DNA of 64,000 nt from Anaerolineales bacterium (GTDB lineage: Bacteria > Chloroflexota > Anaerolineae > 4572-78 > J111), in contig JABTUK010000001.1 of NCBI GenBank assembly GCA_015075405.1, positions 1,240,001 to 1,304,000 on the forward strand, given 5' to 3'. The position numbers and the translations under genes are program-made. Shown piece by piece: positions 8,488 through 17,787 of this stretch (position 1 is the stretch's first letter; each line of letters begins with the position of its first letter). The notes under the pieces are model-generated. The model was given only the letters and a program-made list of their open reading frames with translations. It searched no databases and was not told the origin of the DNA.

Positions 8488-9369
8488 TTACGTTTTGACC
8501 ACCAGCAATCTATCCAGGCCGGCTAAATCCTTTTTGACCTCGACAGCCGCACCAGGAAAGTGGAATTGGGCCAGTTGCCTCACCGCCGGCCCCTGGGTTG
8601 AACCAATTTCGACCAGCAAAGCGCCGCCGGGTTTCAATTTTTCTCTAGCCTGGGGTAACAGCAATCGAATCACATCCAACCCATCCTCGCCCCCGTCGAG
8701 GGCCAGGCGCGGCTCGTAGCGGCTGACTTCCGGCATGGCCGCTGCCAGTTCGGAACGGCTGACATAGGGTGGATTGCTGACAATCAGATCAGCCGGTTCG
8801 GTTAGCCCTGCCAGCAAATCGCCGGATAAAAAGGTAATGCTAGCGGCTACTCCGTGTTTTTCGGCGTTGCGCCGGGCCAGTGATAATGCTGCGGGGGAAG
8901 TTTCAAGGGCAAAAATTGAGACAGAGGGCAGATGTTTAGCCAGGGCGATAGCAATACAGCCGCTCCCAGTACCCACATCAGCAATTGTGAATTGTGAACT
9001 GTCAGAGGTCGTATTGAAATCGTAAATCGTAAATCGTAAATCGTAAATCTCCAGGGCTGTTTCGACCAATAATTCTGTTTCCGGGCGGGGAATGAGAACA
9101 GCAGAGTAGACTTCAAACTCCAGGCCAAAAAATTCTTTATAGCCCACAATATAAGCCACCGGCTCACGCTGCTCCCGGCGGTGGAGCAGCGCTTCAAATT
9201 TATTGGTTTGATTTTCATCCAGGGAGTCTGAAACATGAAGATAGAGCCAGGTCCGCTCCCGGCCCAGACTGTGGGCCAGCAGCACTTCGGCGTCGAGCCG
9301 GGGGGTGTCACACCCTACGGCGGAGAGACGGTGAATGGCTTTCTCTAAAATATCGCCAAGTGAAGTCAC
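8488..9369 (-). CDS. prmC: Peptide chain release factor N5-glutamine methyltransferase
   Basis: This is a 293-residue protein. PrmC methylates the glutamine of the GGQ loop in release factors 1 and 2. It has the helical N-terminal domain (~1-85), then a Rossmann-like SAM-binding core with VGTGSGCIAIALA (~137-150) and the hallmark NPPYVSRSEL (~197-206) that holds the substrate glutamine. It starts with GTG at 9369, and GTGA overlaps the stop of the upstream gene by 4 nt, which suggests translational coupling. A 67-nt run of 7-nt repeats is translated between the two domains as IYDLRFTIYDF and following residues, lengthening the linker compared with the usual ~280-residue family. Its normal partner prfA lies upstream on the same strand but is separated by a toxin-like module. 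Confidence 0.93.
   Translation of the reverse strand: MTSLGDILEKAIHRLSAVGCDTPRLDAEVLLAHSLGRERTWLYLHVSDSLDENQTNKFEALLHRREQREPVAYIVGYKEFFGLEFEVYSAVLIPRPETELLVETALEIYDLRFTIYDFNTTSDSSQFTIADVGTGSGCIAIALAKHLPSVSIFALETSPAALSLARRNAEKHGVAASITFLSGDLLAGLTEPADLIVSNPPYVSRSELAAAMPEVSRYEPRLALDGGEDGLDVIRLLLPQAREKLKPGGALLVEIGSTQGPAVRQLAQFHFPGAAVEVKKDLAGLDRLLVVKT
8983..9049. repeat. In-frame heptanucleotide arrays inside prmC
   Basis: AATTGTG, AATTGTG and AACTGTC run from 8983. CGTAAAT units recur at 9021, 9028, 9035 and 9042. The same CGTAAAT unit forms the array at 1735-1790 in another gene, so it is a shared element, not chance drift. Confidence 0.8.
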
Positions 9370-10031
9370 GGTATGAGGATTAGCTTTTCACCCAACGCTT
9401 GTAAATCGCCTATAAACTGTTCAGGTGTTGGGGCATCAATCCAACGCACTAATTCCCAGTCGGAGCGGTTTACCGAGCAGAGAACTCTGGCCAAATCAAC
9501 CGGAAATATACCGGCGGCTTTACTTTGGGCATCTTCAATAGCAGCAGTGAGAGATAGATTCATTTGTGAGCAGAAACCCCAAACATCTGCCAGATCTTTA
9601 GGTTCCTCACGGCCTAACAAAGCTGTCAGTTTATTCGCCAAGATATTCTCTGCGCTATCCAGACGACCCAGAATTGGGTGCGACCAGGGGTCCCCAACTC
9701 GAGCGGGCACATCATTAATGAACTCGATTTTTAAGAAGATATCTCCTTGAGCAAGATTTAGTCGCACAAAACGTTCCTCTTTTTGTAACACATCACAACG
9801 CCAATTACGTTGCTGCGACAACTTTTGGATCACTCTTTCTGACCAGAGACCAAAACGATTATCATCGTTTATGAAAAAATCCAGATCATCAGAAAAACGA
9901 TGATTCAAGTATCCACGTGAAGCCGCTGTACCACCTGTCAAATAAAAACCTGTCTCAATTTCTTCATTGAGTATTCGTAAAACTTCATCTTGAAACGGAT
10001 AGAAAACATTTAAATAAAATGCTTTGTCCAT
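9366..10031 (-). CDS. AbiEii-type nucleotidyltransferase (toxin-like)
   Basis: This is a 221-residue protein. The N-terminal third has FYLTGGTAASRGYLNHRFSDDLDFF, the minimal nucleotidyltransferase signature of the AbiEii/AbiGii family: a GGTA turn, an R-GY segment, and the two metal-binding aspartates in DDLDFF. Family members are toxins or phage-defence effectors, and some transfer nucleotides to tRNA; what this one modifies is not visible. Its ATG overlaps by one base the stop of a 94-residue gene upstream, and its TGA overlaps the GTG of prmC, so the three are probably translated from one mRNA. A cognate AbiEi-type wHTH antitoxin is not seen; the small upstream gene may fill that role. Confidence 0.75.
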   Translation of the reverse strand: MDKAFYLNVFYPFQDEVLRILNEEIETGFYLTGGTAASRGYLNHRFSDDLDFFINDDNRFGLWSERVIQKLSQQRNWRCDVLQKEERFVRLNLAQGDIFLKIEFINDVPARVGDPWSHPILGRLDSAENILANKLTALLGREEPKDLADVWGFCSQMNLSLTAAIEDAQSKAAGIFPVDLARVLCSVNRSDWELVRWIDAPTPEQFIGDLQALGEKLILIP

Positions 10032-10315
10032 TAAATTAACTCAGGATGATGCTCAGGCAACCACTCAACCAAAAAATCGAAACCCCGCTTGCGGCTTTGC
10101 GAGCGAATCCGCTCACGCCACCGCGGCCAGCCCTGAATAAGCGACCGAAACCCAAGCAGACGGACAATATCGGCGTAAGAGGCATATTCCAACAGCCGAA
10201 CAGCCGCCCAATCACGATCAAGCCGGCCAATGGTCAACCGGCCGGCTAACATTTCAGTAAATTGATCCTCATCCAGATCATAATCCCAGATATAAGGCAG
10301 TCGCTGAGAAGCCAT
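10031..10315 (-). CDS. Small conserved-looking partner of the AbiEii-type gene
   Basis: This encodes 94 residues beginning MASQRLPYIWDYDLDEDQF and ending WLPEHHPELI. The ATG at 10315 has a GGAGGG site 8 nt upstream, clearly better than the frame start at 10369, which falls in a repeat. The sequence is helical and rich in Arg, Trp and Asp/Glu, with no membrane segment. It precedes the nucleotidyltransferase gene with a TAATG overlap. That arrangement is typical of toxin-antitoxin pairs, and proteins of this kind are often found before AbiEii-like genes. I infer an antitoxin or regulator, but there is no recognisable helix-turn-helix. Confidence 0.6.
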   Translation of the reverse strand: MASQRLPYIWDYDLDEDQFTEMLAGRLTIGRLDRDWAAVRLLEYASYADIVRLLGFRSLIQGWPRWRERIRSQSRKRGFDFLVEWLPEHHPELI

Positions 10316-10363
10316 CAACTTACCCTCCGAAACCCGGACCTTGACTGTTTTTACCTTTCCACG

Positions 10364-10386
10364 CCTCACGCCTCACGTATCACGTT

Positions 10387-10391
<5 letters not shown>
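10364..10391. repeat. Heptanucleotide repeat spanning the prfA stop codon
   Basis: CCTCACG, CCTCACG, TATCACG and TTTCACG follow each other every 7 nt. The last unit contains the prfA stop codon (TGA on the minus strand, 10389-10387). The repeat therefore begins exactly at the end of prfA and runs into the space before the small AbiEii partner gene. Confidence 0.8.
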
Positions 10392-11460
<1,069 letters not shown>

Positions 11461-11590
11461 ATCACTCCATAACAAGCGGCGGCCCGCCTGAAAACTCGCA
11501 GGCGGGCCGGATTCAATTTCTGAAGGCATATTATAGCACGACAGCCACAGGGCAGCGAGTCGTCAAACAGAGGTTTACTGCTCTCGCCAG

Positions 11591-11926
11591 CTAATCGTTA
11601 GAAAGCGTTGTTAATTTTTGCTCATGTTCCATGACAGCTCGCAGCGTTTGGTTGATCTGAGCGTCATAAGATTCCGCCTGGTTCTGGGCGGCGCGTTGTT
11701 TGAAATAGTTGAATACGTCAAGATCAAGGTTTATGACAATACGAACTTGTGTCGAGTCAACTGCCGCGTCTTCAGGGTTAAGGCCATGACGGGTTAAAAA
11801 GCCACCACGATTAAACTTATGGCGTCCAGGCCGCAGCACCTCATCGTCTTCTAATCCACGAGCCAGATCGGCTTGATATTCGTCCTGAGTGACATCTACA
11901 ATAATCTCTTTAGTTTTGTTGCTCAT
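11591..11926 (-). CDS. brnA: BrnA-like antitoxin
   Basis: This encodes 111 residues starting MSNKTKEIIVDV. The C-terminal half (STQVRIVINLDLDVFNYFKQ, then YDAQINQTLRAVMEHEQ) matches the ribbon-helix-helix-like C-terminal part of BrnA antitoxins, which bind the BrnT ribonuclease and repress their own operon. The ATG at 11926 overlaps the end of a truncated BrnT frame by 17 nt, the usual toxin-first overlapping order. With the toxin reduced to its tail, the antitoxin looks orphaned. It lies upstream of prfA on the same strand with a 130-nt gap. Confidence 0.7.
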   Translation of the reverse strand: MSNKTKEIIVDVTQDEYQADLARGLEDDEVLRPGRHKFNRGGFLTRHGLNPEDAAVDSTQVRIVINLDLDVFNYFKQRAAQNQAESYDAQINQTLRAVMEHEQKLTTLSND

Positions 11927-12008
11927 ATATGCTCCGATGTTTCTTTTCAGCTTTACGCGCCGAAATAATCCGAACGCCTCCCGTTTCAGCCGCGCCCGCC
12001 GAATAAAT
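11910..12008 (-). pseudogene. C-terminal remnant of a BrnT-type toxin
   Basis: Reading the frame that ends with TAA at 11912-11910 gives ETGGVRIISARKAEKKHRS followed by IYEQQN. This is the typical BrnT tail: V-R-I-I-S-A-R-K, then basic residues and Y-E. Upstream, the frame runs into the 3' end of the VWA gene (stop at 12010) and shows no BrnT-like sequence and no start codon. About two thirds of the toxin, including the catalytic region, is missing. The junction lies within ~30 nt of the VWA stop, so insertion of the AT-rich VWA segment is a plausible cause of the truncation. Confidence 0.7.
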
Positions 12009-12009
12009 A

Positions 12010-12984
12010 TCACTTCGATCCAGTGAGCATCCCCCGTGTAATAACTTGGCCCTGAACAATATCTATTTTGGCAACTTGGCTAATAATTTCAGTTTCATCA
12101 ATTATCGTATCGGGAACTACAAGAGTAATAGGCCAATCCTGAACATGCGTCGAGTTGGTTACAAGAGGGGAGCCTTTTTTAATGTCTTGTGAAGCGACAA
12201 TCACTTGTATCACAGGAATATGTTGACTTTCTTGAATTGGAACAGGAATGGAGGGAGTATTTTTAGTTTCGCGATACTCCCGATATTTTCTTGGGTACTC
12301 AAGTTCGCTAATTTTATCGTAAGCTTCTCGTAGACGATCTATATCTTCGACTCTAAAGTATTGCCCTCCCGTCACTTCGGCAATTTTTTTGAGAGTTTCT
12401 TCATCAATTTCGTTGTCTCGATATTCAACTCGCCCATCGGGGAAGGTTAGCTTAGCCAAGCCTTCTTTAGCTACACCAACTGTATATATACGAATATTAT
12501 GTTCTTGAGCAACCTGAGCTGCTACTAAAGGATCAATTTCTCCTGCATTATTAGCCCCGTCAGTAAGTAAAATAATTACTCGATTGTTAGCGTCCAAGTC
12601 GTGCAGCATATTAATAGCATGATCCAATCCCAAACCGATGGCTGTTCCGCTATCCAGGCCTATGTTCCAGGCAAGTTGTGTTTCACTAATAGCTTGTTTT
12701 AACGCCTCATGGTCAAGCGTAAGTGTTACTTGACTAGCAATTTCACCTGCAAAAGTTATAAAACCAATGGGATTATCTTGGCGATTATCTATAAAATTTT
12801 GTATTGCCCCCTTGGCCGCTTCGAGACGATTGGGATTAAAATCTTCAGCAGCCATACTACCTGAAATATCTAATACTATAACAATGTTTGTTTTCTCATC
12901 GGCATTAACATTTAATATGAATACTACGGCGCTAATAGTAATTAGTAAACTTAACAAAGCAACTAATGCAAAACTTTTTTTCAT
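12010..12984 (-). CDS. Exported VWA-domain protein with a C-terminal SAF domain
   Basis: This is a 324-residue protein. A Lys-rich N-terminus and one hydrophobic segment (~5-26) act as signal or anchor. A von Willebrand factor A domain follows (~32-220) with the full MIDAS: DISGSM at the N-terminus, the DSGTAIG threonine, and LLTDGANN. After a charged linker, residues ~255-322 (QVIVASQDIKKGSPL to VITRGMLTGSK) match a SAF domain, as in CpaB/RcpC pilus-assembly and antifreeze-like proteins. I know BatA-like VWA proteins as envelope proteins, but this combination with SAF is unusual. AAAGGAGG lies 8 nt before the ATG. The gene is markedly more AT-rich than its neighbours, which suggests recent acquisition. 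Confidence 0.75.
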   Translation of the reverse strand: MKKSFALVALLSLLITISAVVFILNVNADEKTNIVIVLDISGSMAAEDFNPNRLEAAKGAIQNFIDNRQDNPIGFITFAGEIASQVTLTLDHEALKQAISETQLAWNIGLDSGTAIGLGLDHAINMLHDLDANNRVIILLTDGANNAGEIDPLVAAQVAQEHNIRIYTVGVAKEGLAKLTFPDGRVEYRDNEIDEETLKKIAEVTGGQYFRVEDIDRLREAYDKISELEYPRKYREYRETKNTPSIPVPIQESQHIPVIQVIVASQDIKKGSPLVTNSTHVQDWPITLVVPDTIIDETEIISQVAKIDIVQGQVITRGMLTGSK

Positions 12985-13062
12985 CTTTTTATCCTCCTTT
13001 CACTTTGAATAATGTAGATCAGTTTTTTTATTTATCAAATTCAAAAAGAAGTATTAGGACAA

Positions 13063-13092
13063 AACAGCCACAAAGCAAAACTTGTGGCTGTT
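13063..13092 (-). terminator. Rho-independent terminator after the small secreted-protein gene
   Basis: Arms at 13063-13073 and 13082-13092 pair perfectly over 11 bp around an 8-nt loop. On the minus strand the stem is followed by TTTTGTCC. It lies 56 nt downstream of the minus-strand gene at 13148 and separates it from the VWA gene, so the latter needs its own promoter. Confidence 0.75.
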
Positions 13093-13147
13093 ATAATTTG
13101 GTTATGAATTTATAGTGTTATTAACGATCACAAAAAGACCAAATATT

Positions 13148-13456
13148 TTAATTATCAGCTCCAGTCGGCCAAGTATCATAAGGACAACTTACCCAGTAAT
13201 CATGCCAGGAATTATTGTTGTGAAAATGTCTAACTCTGTGCTGAATGTTCGCACCACTGCCTGTACTATAGAAATATACAGCCCAAGTACCGGCCAAAGG
13301 GCCAGAGGTATAAACTTGAGTACCTTTACCACAGTATGCAGGAGATCCTGCTTGAACAGGAGTAGGGGCTATCATATAGCCTATACTCAAGATGAAAACC
13401 AGGGAAAGAACGAGTAAAGTAATAGCAATTATGTATCGTTTTGTATACACCGTCAT
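13148..13456 (-). CDS. Small secreted protein of unknown function
   Basis: This encodes 102 residues from MTVYTKRYIIA. Residues ~7-27 are strongly hydrophobic and end at PVQA, a good signal-peptidase site before GSPAYCGKG. The mature ~70 residues are aromatic-rich (YFYSTG, RHFHNNNSWHDYW) and carry two cysteines that could form a disulfide. The ORF is open for 35 codons further upstream, but an AAAGGAG site lies ~17 nt before this ATG and the signal peptide would otherwise be internal. It lies in the same AT-rich island as the VWA gene. I do not recognise a family. Confidence 0.6.
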   Translation of the reverse strand: MTVYTKRYIIAITLLVLSLVFILSIGYMIAPTPVQAGSPAYCGKGTQVYTSGPLAGTWAVYFYSTGSGANIQHRVRHFHNNNSWHDYWVSCPYDTWPTGADN

Positions 13457-13577
13457 TTTTCTAAATATTATGTCTCCTTTGTCTATAAAAATTGGGTCAA
13501 ATTGGACACGGCCATAATAGTACCACCTTCCTGATACCTGTTCCTGACAGAAAACCCTCACTAATCCAACGGATTAG

Positions 13578-15584
13578 TTAAACGGAGCGGCCCCGTCCGT
13601 GCGCCCGGTGGGCCTCTTCTTTGCTCTCGAAGATGTGGGGAGCAATGCCTCGCTTTTCCAGGGCGGCGCCCAGTTTGATGCGCAGGAAGGCGCTGGTGGT
13701 ATAGCGGGAAACGCCTAGGTAATACTTGTTCACAATCTCGCTGACCATTTGGGTGTACTCTTCGACCACGTCGGGCAGGACGCTGAAATGGTCATAATTG
13801 ACAATAGTATAAACTTTCCGGCCCAGCGGAGCCAGGATTCTTTCGGCCACTTCTTTAATTTTCTGGACATCCGCGCTGCTTTTAACCGTGTATCCCTCAA
13901 AATTCACAAAAAATAAATTCTTGGCCGGGTTGTAAATAAAACGATCCTCCAGGGCCAGGGTTAACAAGTCTTCTTTCAAACCCATGCGCTCCGGTCTGAA
14001 GATGCAGGCCTCCATCCGGGGCAGCGGCGCTTTGATAATTGGGGTGAAAGCCATATTGGCCAGAATGTCTCGCTCCAGTTCAACGCCGGGCGCAATTTCA
14101 ATCAATTCGAGGCCGCGCTCGGACAGGACAAAAACGCAGCGCTCGGTGATGTAAAGCACCGGCTGCTTGTTCTTGACGGCATACCGGCCGCTGAAAGTGA
14201 CCTGCTCAACCTGCTCCACAAACTTGCGGGTTGCGCCTTCGCGGATAATCCGCAGCCGGCCGTCTTCAACGGCTACCTCCAGGCCGCCCGTAGTAAATGT
14301 GCCTAAAAAAACAATCTTTTTGGCGTTCTGGCTGATATTGATAAACCCGCCGGCCCCGGCCAGGCGCGAGCCGAATCTGCTGACATTCAGATTGCCCTCC
14401 CGGTCAACTTGGGCCAGGCCCAGAAAAGCCAGGTCCAGCCCGCCGCCATCGTAAAAATCGAATTGAGAAGGCTGGCTGATGACCGCATCGGTATTGACCG
14501 CCGCGCCAAAGTTCAACCCGCTGGCCGGCAGCCCGCCGATAACGCCGGGTTCGGCGGTCAGGGTAATGTACTCGATGATGTCCTCTTCATTGGCAATGCT
14601 GGCGACCCCTTCCGGCATGCCAATCCCCAGGTTGACCACGCTGTTAGGCTTCAACTCAAACGCGGCCCGGCGAGAAATAATCTTGCGGTCGCTCATCTCC
14701 AGGGGCGGAATAGAGCGCATCGGCACTTTGATTTCGCCGCTAAAGGCCGGGTTGTAGGGTTCCACAAAGGTCTGCCAGTGATTTTGGGCCTGAGCCACGA
14801 CCACACAATCAACCAGAATATCGGGAATCTTGACCTGGCGCGGGTTCAACGTGCCCCGCTCGGCCAGGCGCTCCACCTGGACAATGACAAACCCATTGGA
14901 ATTTTTGGCGGCCATCGCCAGCGCCAGCGAATCGAGCAGCAGCGCCTCTTTCTCCATCGTAATATTGCCATCGGTATCCGCCGTTGTTCCCCGGAGAATG
15001 GCGACATTAATGGGCAGCGTTTTGTAGGCCAGGTATTCCTGGCCGTCAAAGGTGATCAGCTCCACCAAATCTTCGCTGGTCAGGCTGTTGATTTTGCCGC
15101 CGCCGTGGCGGGGGTCCACAAACGTGCCCAGGCCGACCCGCGTAAGGGTGCGCGGCTTGTGGGCGGCAATATCGCGGTACATGTGGGTAATAACGCCCTG
15201 GGGCAGGTTGTAGGCCAAAATTTGGTTCTCGATGGCCAGTTTTTGCAGTTTGGGGACCAACCCCCAATGGCCGCCAATCACCCGCCGCACCAGCCCGGCG
15301 TGGGCCAGGTGATTTAAGCCTTTGTCGCCCCCATCGCCCTGGCCGGCGGCATAAATCAAGGTCAAATTTTTGGGTTTGCCCTGGCTTAAAAACCGCTCTT
15401 CTAGCTTGATGGCGATTTCCTCGGCAAAACCAATACCGACAAACCCGGCCGTGGCCACGGTATCGCCATCGCGGATAATCCGTACTGCTTCCTCAGCCGA
15501 AACGACCTTGCCCTTTTTGACCCACGACGGGGGCAGATGAGAGAGCAGTGGATGGTTGATGGTTTCAACAGGTTCTTTGTTCAT
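13578..15584 (-). CDS. Acetate/3-ketoacid CoA-transferase-type enzyme with a C-terminal extension
   Basis: This is a 668-residue protein. It has two fused CoA-transferase halves, as in YdiF or propionate CoA-transferase. The first half begins near [21 protein letters not shown] and includes the glycine-rich [11 protein letters not shown]. The second begins near [27 protein letters not shown] and carries TAEPGVIGG, where glutamate is the catalytic residue that forms the glutamyl-CoA intermediate. Enzymes of this type end near residue ~520-540. The extra ~130 residues ([19 protein letters not shown] onward, to the C-terminus) form a separate alpha/beta-like module of unknown role. Substrates are probably short-chain acyl-CoAs. 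It stands alone between the AT-rich island and a divergent methyltransferase gene. Confidence 0.85.
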   Translation of the reverse strand: MNKEPVETINHPLLSHLPPSWVKKGKVVSAEEAVRIIRDGDTVATAGFVGIGFAEEIAIKLEERFLSQGKPKNLTLIYAAGQGDGGDKGLNHLAHAGLVRRVIGGHWGLVPKLQKLAIENQILAYNLPQGVITHMYRDIAAHKPRTLTRVGLGTFVDPRHGGGKINSLTSEDLVELITFDGQEYLAYKTLPINVAILRGTTADTDGNITMEKEALLLDSLALAMAAKNSNGFVIVQVERLAERGTLNPRQVKIPDILVDCVVVAQAQNHWQTFVEPYNPAFSGEIKVPMRSIPPLEMSDRKIISRRAAFELKPNSVVNLGIGMPEGVASIANEEDIIEYITLTAEPGVIGGLPASGLNFGAAVNTDAVISQPSQFDFYDGGGLDLAFLGLAQVDREGNLNVSRFGSRLAGAGGFINISQNAKKIVFLGTFTTGGLEVAVEDGRLRIIREGATRKFVEQVEQVTFSGRYAVKNKQPVLYITERCVFVLSERGLELIEIAPGVELERDILANMAFTPIIKAPLPRMEACIFRPERMGLKEDLLTLALEDRFIYNPAKNLFFVNFEGYTVKSSADVQKIKEVAERILAPLGRKVYTIVNYDHFSVLPDVVEEYTQMVSEIVNKYYLGVSRYTTSAFLRIKLGAALEKRGIAPHIFESKEEAHRAHGRGRSV

Positions 15585-15827
15585 ATTTCTACCTTATCCT
15601 TTTGTCCCTAAATCAAACCTTACCAACTTTTTACCCCTCACAGCCCCTCCATGATAGATGAAGGGAGGGTGAGTCGTCAAAAGAGGGAAGGTTTATCTGA
15701 TAAAACAAATTTTCTATCCCCCAGACTGGTGTTATAATAGTTTATGGAGAAATCGGAACTTGACCTTTACACGATTTAGTGTTAAACTTTTTCTCAATCT
15801 AATATTGTTAGTCACATTGAGATAAAA

Positions 15828-16907
15828 ATGAAAAGCTTAGAACGAGAAATACAGGCGGTACTTGAGGGCAAACAGCGCTATGGACTGCTTTGGGGAGAAT
15901 GCCAACAATTATTGGATTATTTTCCAGCGGAGAGCATAGATTGCGTCATCACTTCACCACCCTACTGGAAACTGCGCGATTACGAAGTTGATAATGAACA
16001 GATGGACGTTTTAATTGGCAATGAAGATGACCCCAAAGAATATGTCAACAGACTTGTGGAAATATTCAGCAAAGTCAAACGGGTGCTCAAGCCAACCGGG
16101 TCGCTGTGGTTAAATATTGGCGATAAGTATCACAACAAAAATTTAATGGGCATGCCCTGGCGAGTGGCCTTGGGACTACAAGATGATGGTTGGATTCTGC
16201 GGAATGACATCATTTGGGACCAAATGAAAGGCACGCAAAGCGTCAAAGATCGCTTGCGCGATGTTTATGAGCACATCTTTCACTTTGTCAAGCGGCCCAA
16301 GTATTACTACGATCACGATAAAATTCGGATCAAGCCCGAAAAGCAGCCGACCACTAACGGCAACGGCATTATCTCAGCTACCGGGGTGAGCGGCAAAAAA
16401 TATCGAGAGCAAATTTTAAGCAGCACTCATCTCAATGAACAGGAACGGCAGGCAGCTTTAACTGCCCTTGAAGAAACTCTCGCAAAAATGCGGCGGGGAG
16501 AAATTGTTGATTTCCGTATGACCATTCGCGGTCAGCAGCGTACCTATCACAGCGATAGTAAACAAGTGAGTGGGCGAGCGAAAGAGATAGAGGATAAGGG
16601 ATTTTTTATCATCACCAGCCATGCCAAAGGCTACATTCCCTCCGATATTTGGCGAATTGTCCCCGAAGATATTTGGCGCAAAGATGCCCACTACGCTGTA
16701 TTTCCCATTGAATTACTAGAAGTACCCCTCAAGGCTACCTGTCCCCCCAACGGCCTTGTTCTTGACCCCTTTATGGGTACAGGCAGTACGATTGCGGCAG
16801 CTATTCATTTTGGGCAGCGCGGTTTAGGAATTGAGATTAGCCAGAACTATATCCAAGTTGCCGAAGAACGTTTGAAGGAAAGCTCAATCCAGATGAGTTT
16901 TTATTGA
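15828..16907 (+). CDS. Site-specific DNA methyltransferase (beta-class, N4-cytosine or N6-adenine)
   Basis: This is a 359-residue protein. Motif IV (TSPPYWKLRDY, ~43-53) comes first and motif I (DPFMGTGST, ~309-317) near the end, the beta-class order. TSPPY favours an N4-cytosine enzyme but does not exclude N6-adenine. A ~120-residue insertion (~170-290), presumably the target-recognition region, separates the two. The gene converges with a NotI-like nuclease gene, and their last 7 nt overlap, so they form a type II restriction-modification pair. The target sequence cannot be read here. A TATAAT box at 15733-15738 lies ~90 nt upstream. Confidence 0.85.
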   Translation: MKSLEREIQAVLEGKQRYGLLWGECQQLLDYFPAESIDCVITSPPYWKLRDYEVDNEQMDVLIGNEDDPKEYVNRLVEIFSKVKRVLKPTGSLWLNIGDKYHNKNLMGMPWRVALGLQDDGWILRNDIIWDQMKGTQSVKDRLRDVYEHIFHFVKRPKYYYDHDKIRIKPEKQPTTNGNGIISATGVSGKKYREQILSSTHLNEQERQAALTALEETLAKMRRGEIVDFRMTIRGQQRTYHSDSKQVSGRAKEIEDKGFFIITSHAKGYIPSDIWRIVPEDIWRKDAHYAVFPIELLEVPLKATCPPNGLVLDPFMGTGSTIAAAIHFGQRGLGIEISQNYIQVAEERLKESSIQMSFY

Positions 16908-17764
16908 GTCAGTTTCCTGGCTACATTCGACATGAATTTATCAAGCGTAGGAAAAGTATCTTTGTTAGCTCCGGCTAATATCCGACGAATCCCCTCTGTA
17001 TTTGTGCTCACTTTTTTGTCCAACTCAAGCAGCCAAGCGTTGCTATTATCATCCCATTTCATGCTAAACGTGTAAAAATGTACAGGGTCCGCCGGGTCGG
17101 CTGGCCTTAACCCACTGGTATCACAGGCGTTGCGCAGATAGGCCAGGGCTACATCCTGAATAACGAAGATCATTCTTTTGCCCCATGACTCAATAATGAC
17201 TCCTTTTTTGTACACCTGCTGCATCATCGTTTTGAGAAACTCATTAGCCCAGTTTATGCCATATTTATAGCTATCGCTCTGAAACTTTCCTGTTTGCTTG
17301 TGTTCCAAAAATGCCTGCCAGGGTGTGCCAGTTGTTCCGGCGGCTTGCAATTTGACACACACAAAATCGCTGGTTATATCAATAATTCCTTCTTCTTTCA
17401 CCTTAACTGCCACGTAATCAACACTTCCGGCTACCCCAAGAGATACTTCTGTCGCCCACATCACTTTTTCATCAGCCGCCAGTGGGCCAAAATAATCCTC
17501 CTCTATCGCCTTAAACAGCAAAGGGGTATCGAAACGATGCGGGCAAATTATGACAGGTAGAAACTTGCCCGAAAACTCTCCTTTATAACCCACCGAACAA
17601 ATACCGATTTTTATGTGGGGTTCACTCTTCCGCGGTTTTTTACAAATACCCCCTAAAAATGGGCAATACTGCTCGGCTCGCACTTGCTGTGCTGTTTCGC
17701 TTTGGTCAGTGTAAGGATAGCCAAATAATTCAAGAGGGTATCTTTTGATGATTGGCTCGGGCAT
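16901..17764 (-). CDS. NotI-family type II restriction endonuclease
   Basis: This is a 287-residue protein. The N-terminal ~75 residues show the NotI family metal-binding module: RYPLELFGYP, CPFLGGIC, GICSVG and CPHRF, with four cysteines in NotI-like spacing that would hold one iron. The nuclease core follows with GSVDYVAVKV and DFVCVKLQAAG. In NotI, from memory, the active site is D160, E182 and Q184. Here Asp and Gln fit at spacing +24, but the +22 position is lysine (AAA at 17353-17351) instead of glutamate. The enzyme may therefore be inactive or use another residue. It faces the methyltransferase gene tail-to-tail. The start at 17764 has a GAGAGG site only 2 nt away, so translation may be weak. 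Confidence 0.8.
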   Translation of the reverse strand: MPEPIIKRYPLELFGYPYTDQSETAQQVRAEQYCPFLGGICKKPRKSEPHIKIGICSVGYKGEFSGKFLPVIICPHRFDTPLLFKAIEEDYFGPLAADEKVMWATEVSLGVAGSVDYVAVKVKEEGIIDITSDFVCVKLQAAGTTGTPWQAFLEHKQTGKFQSDSYKYGINWANEFLKTMMQQVYKKGVIIESWGKRMIFVIQDVALAYLRNACDTSGLRPADPADPVHFYTFSMKWDDNSNAWLLELDKKVSTNTEGIRRILAGANKDTFPTLDKFMSNVARKLTQ

Positions 17765-17787
17765 CTCTCCTCTCTTTCTGGGCAGTT

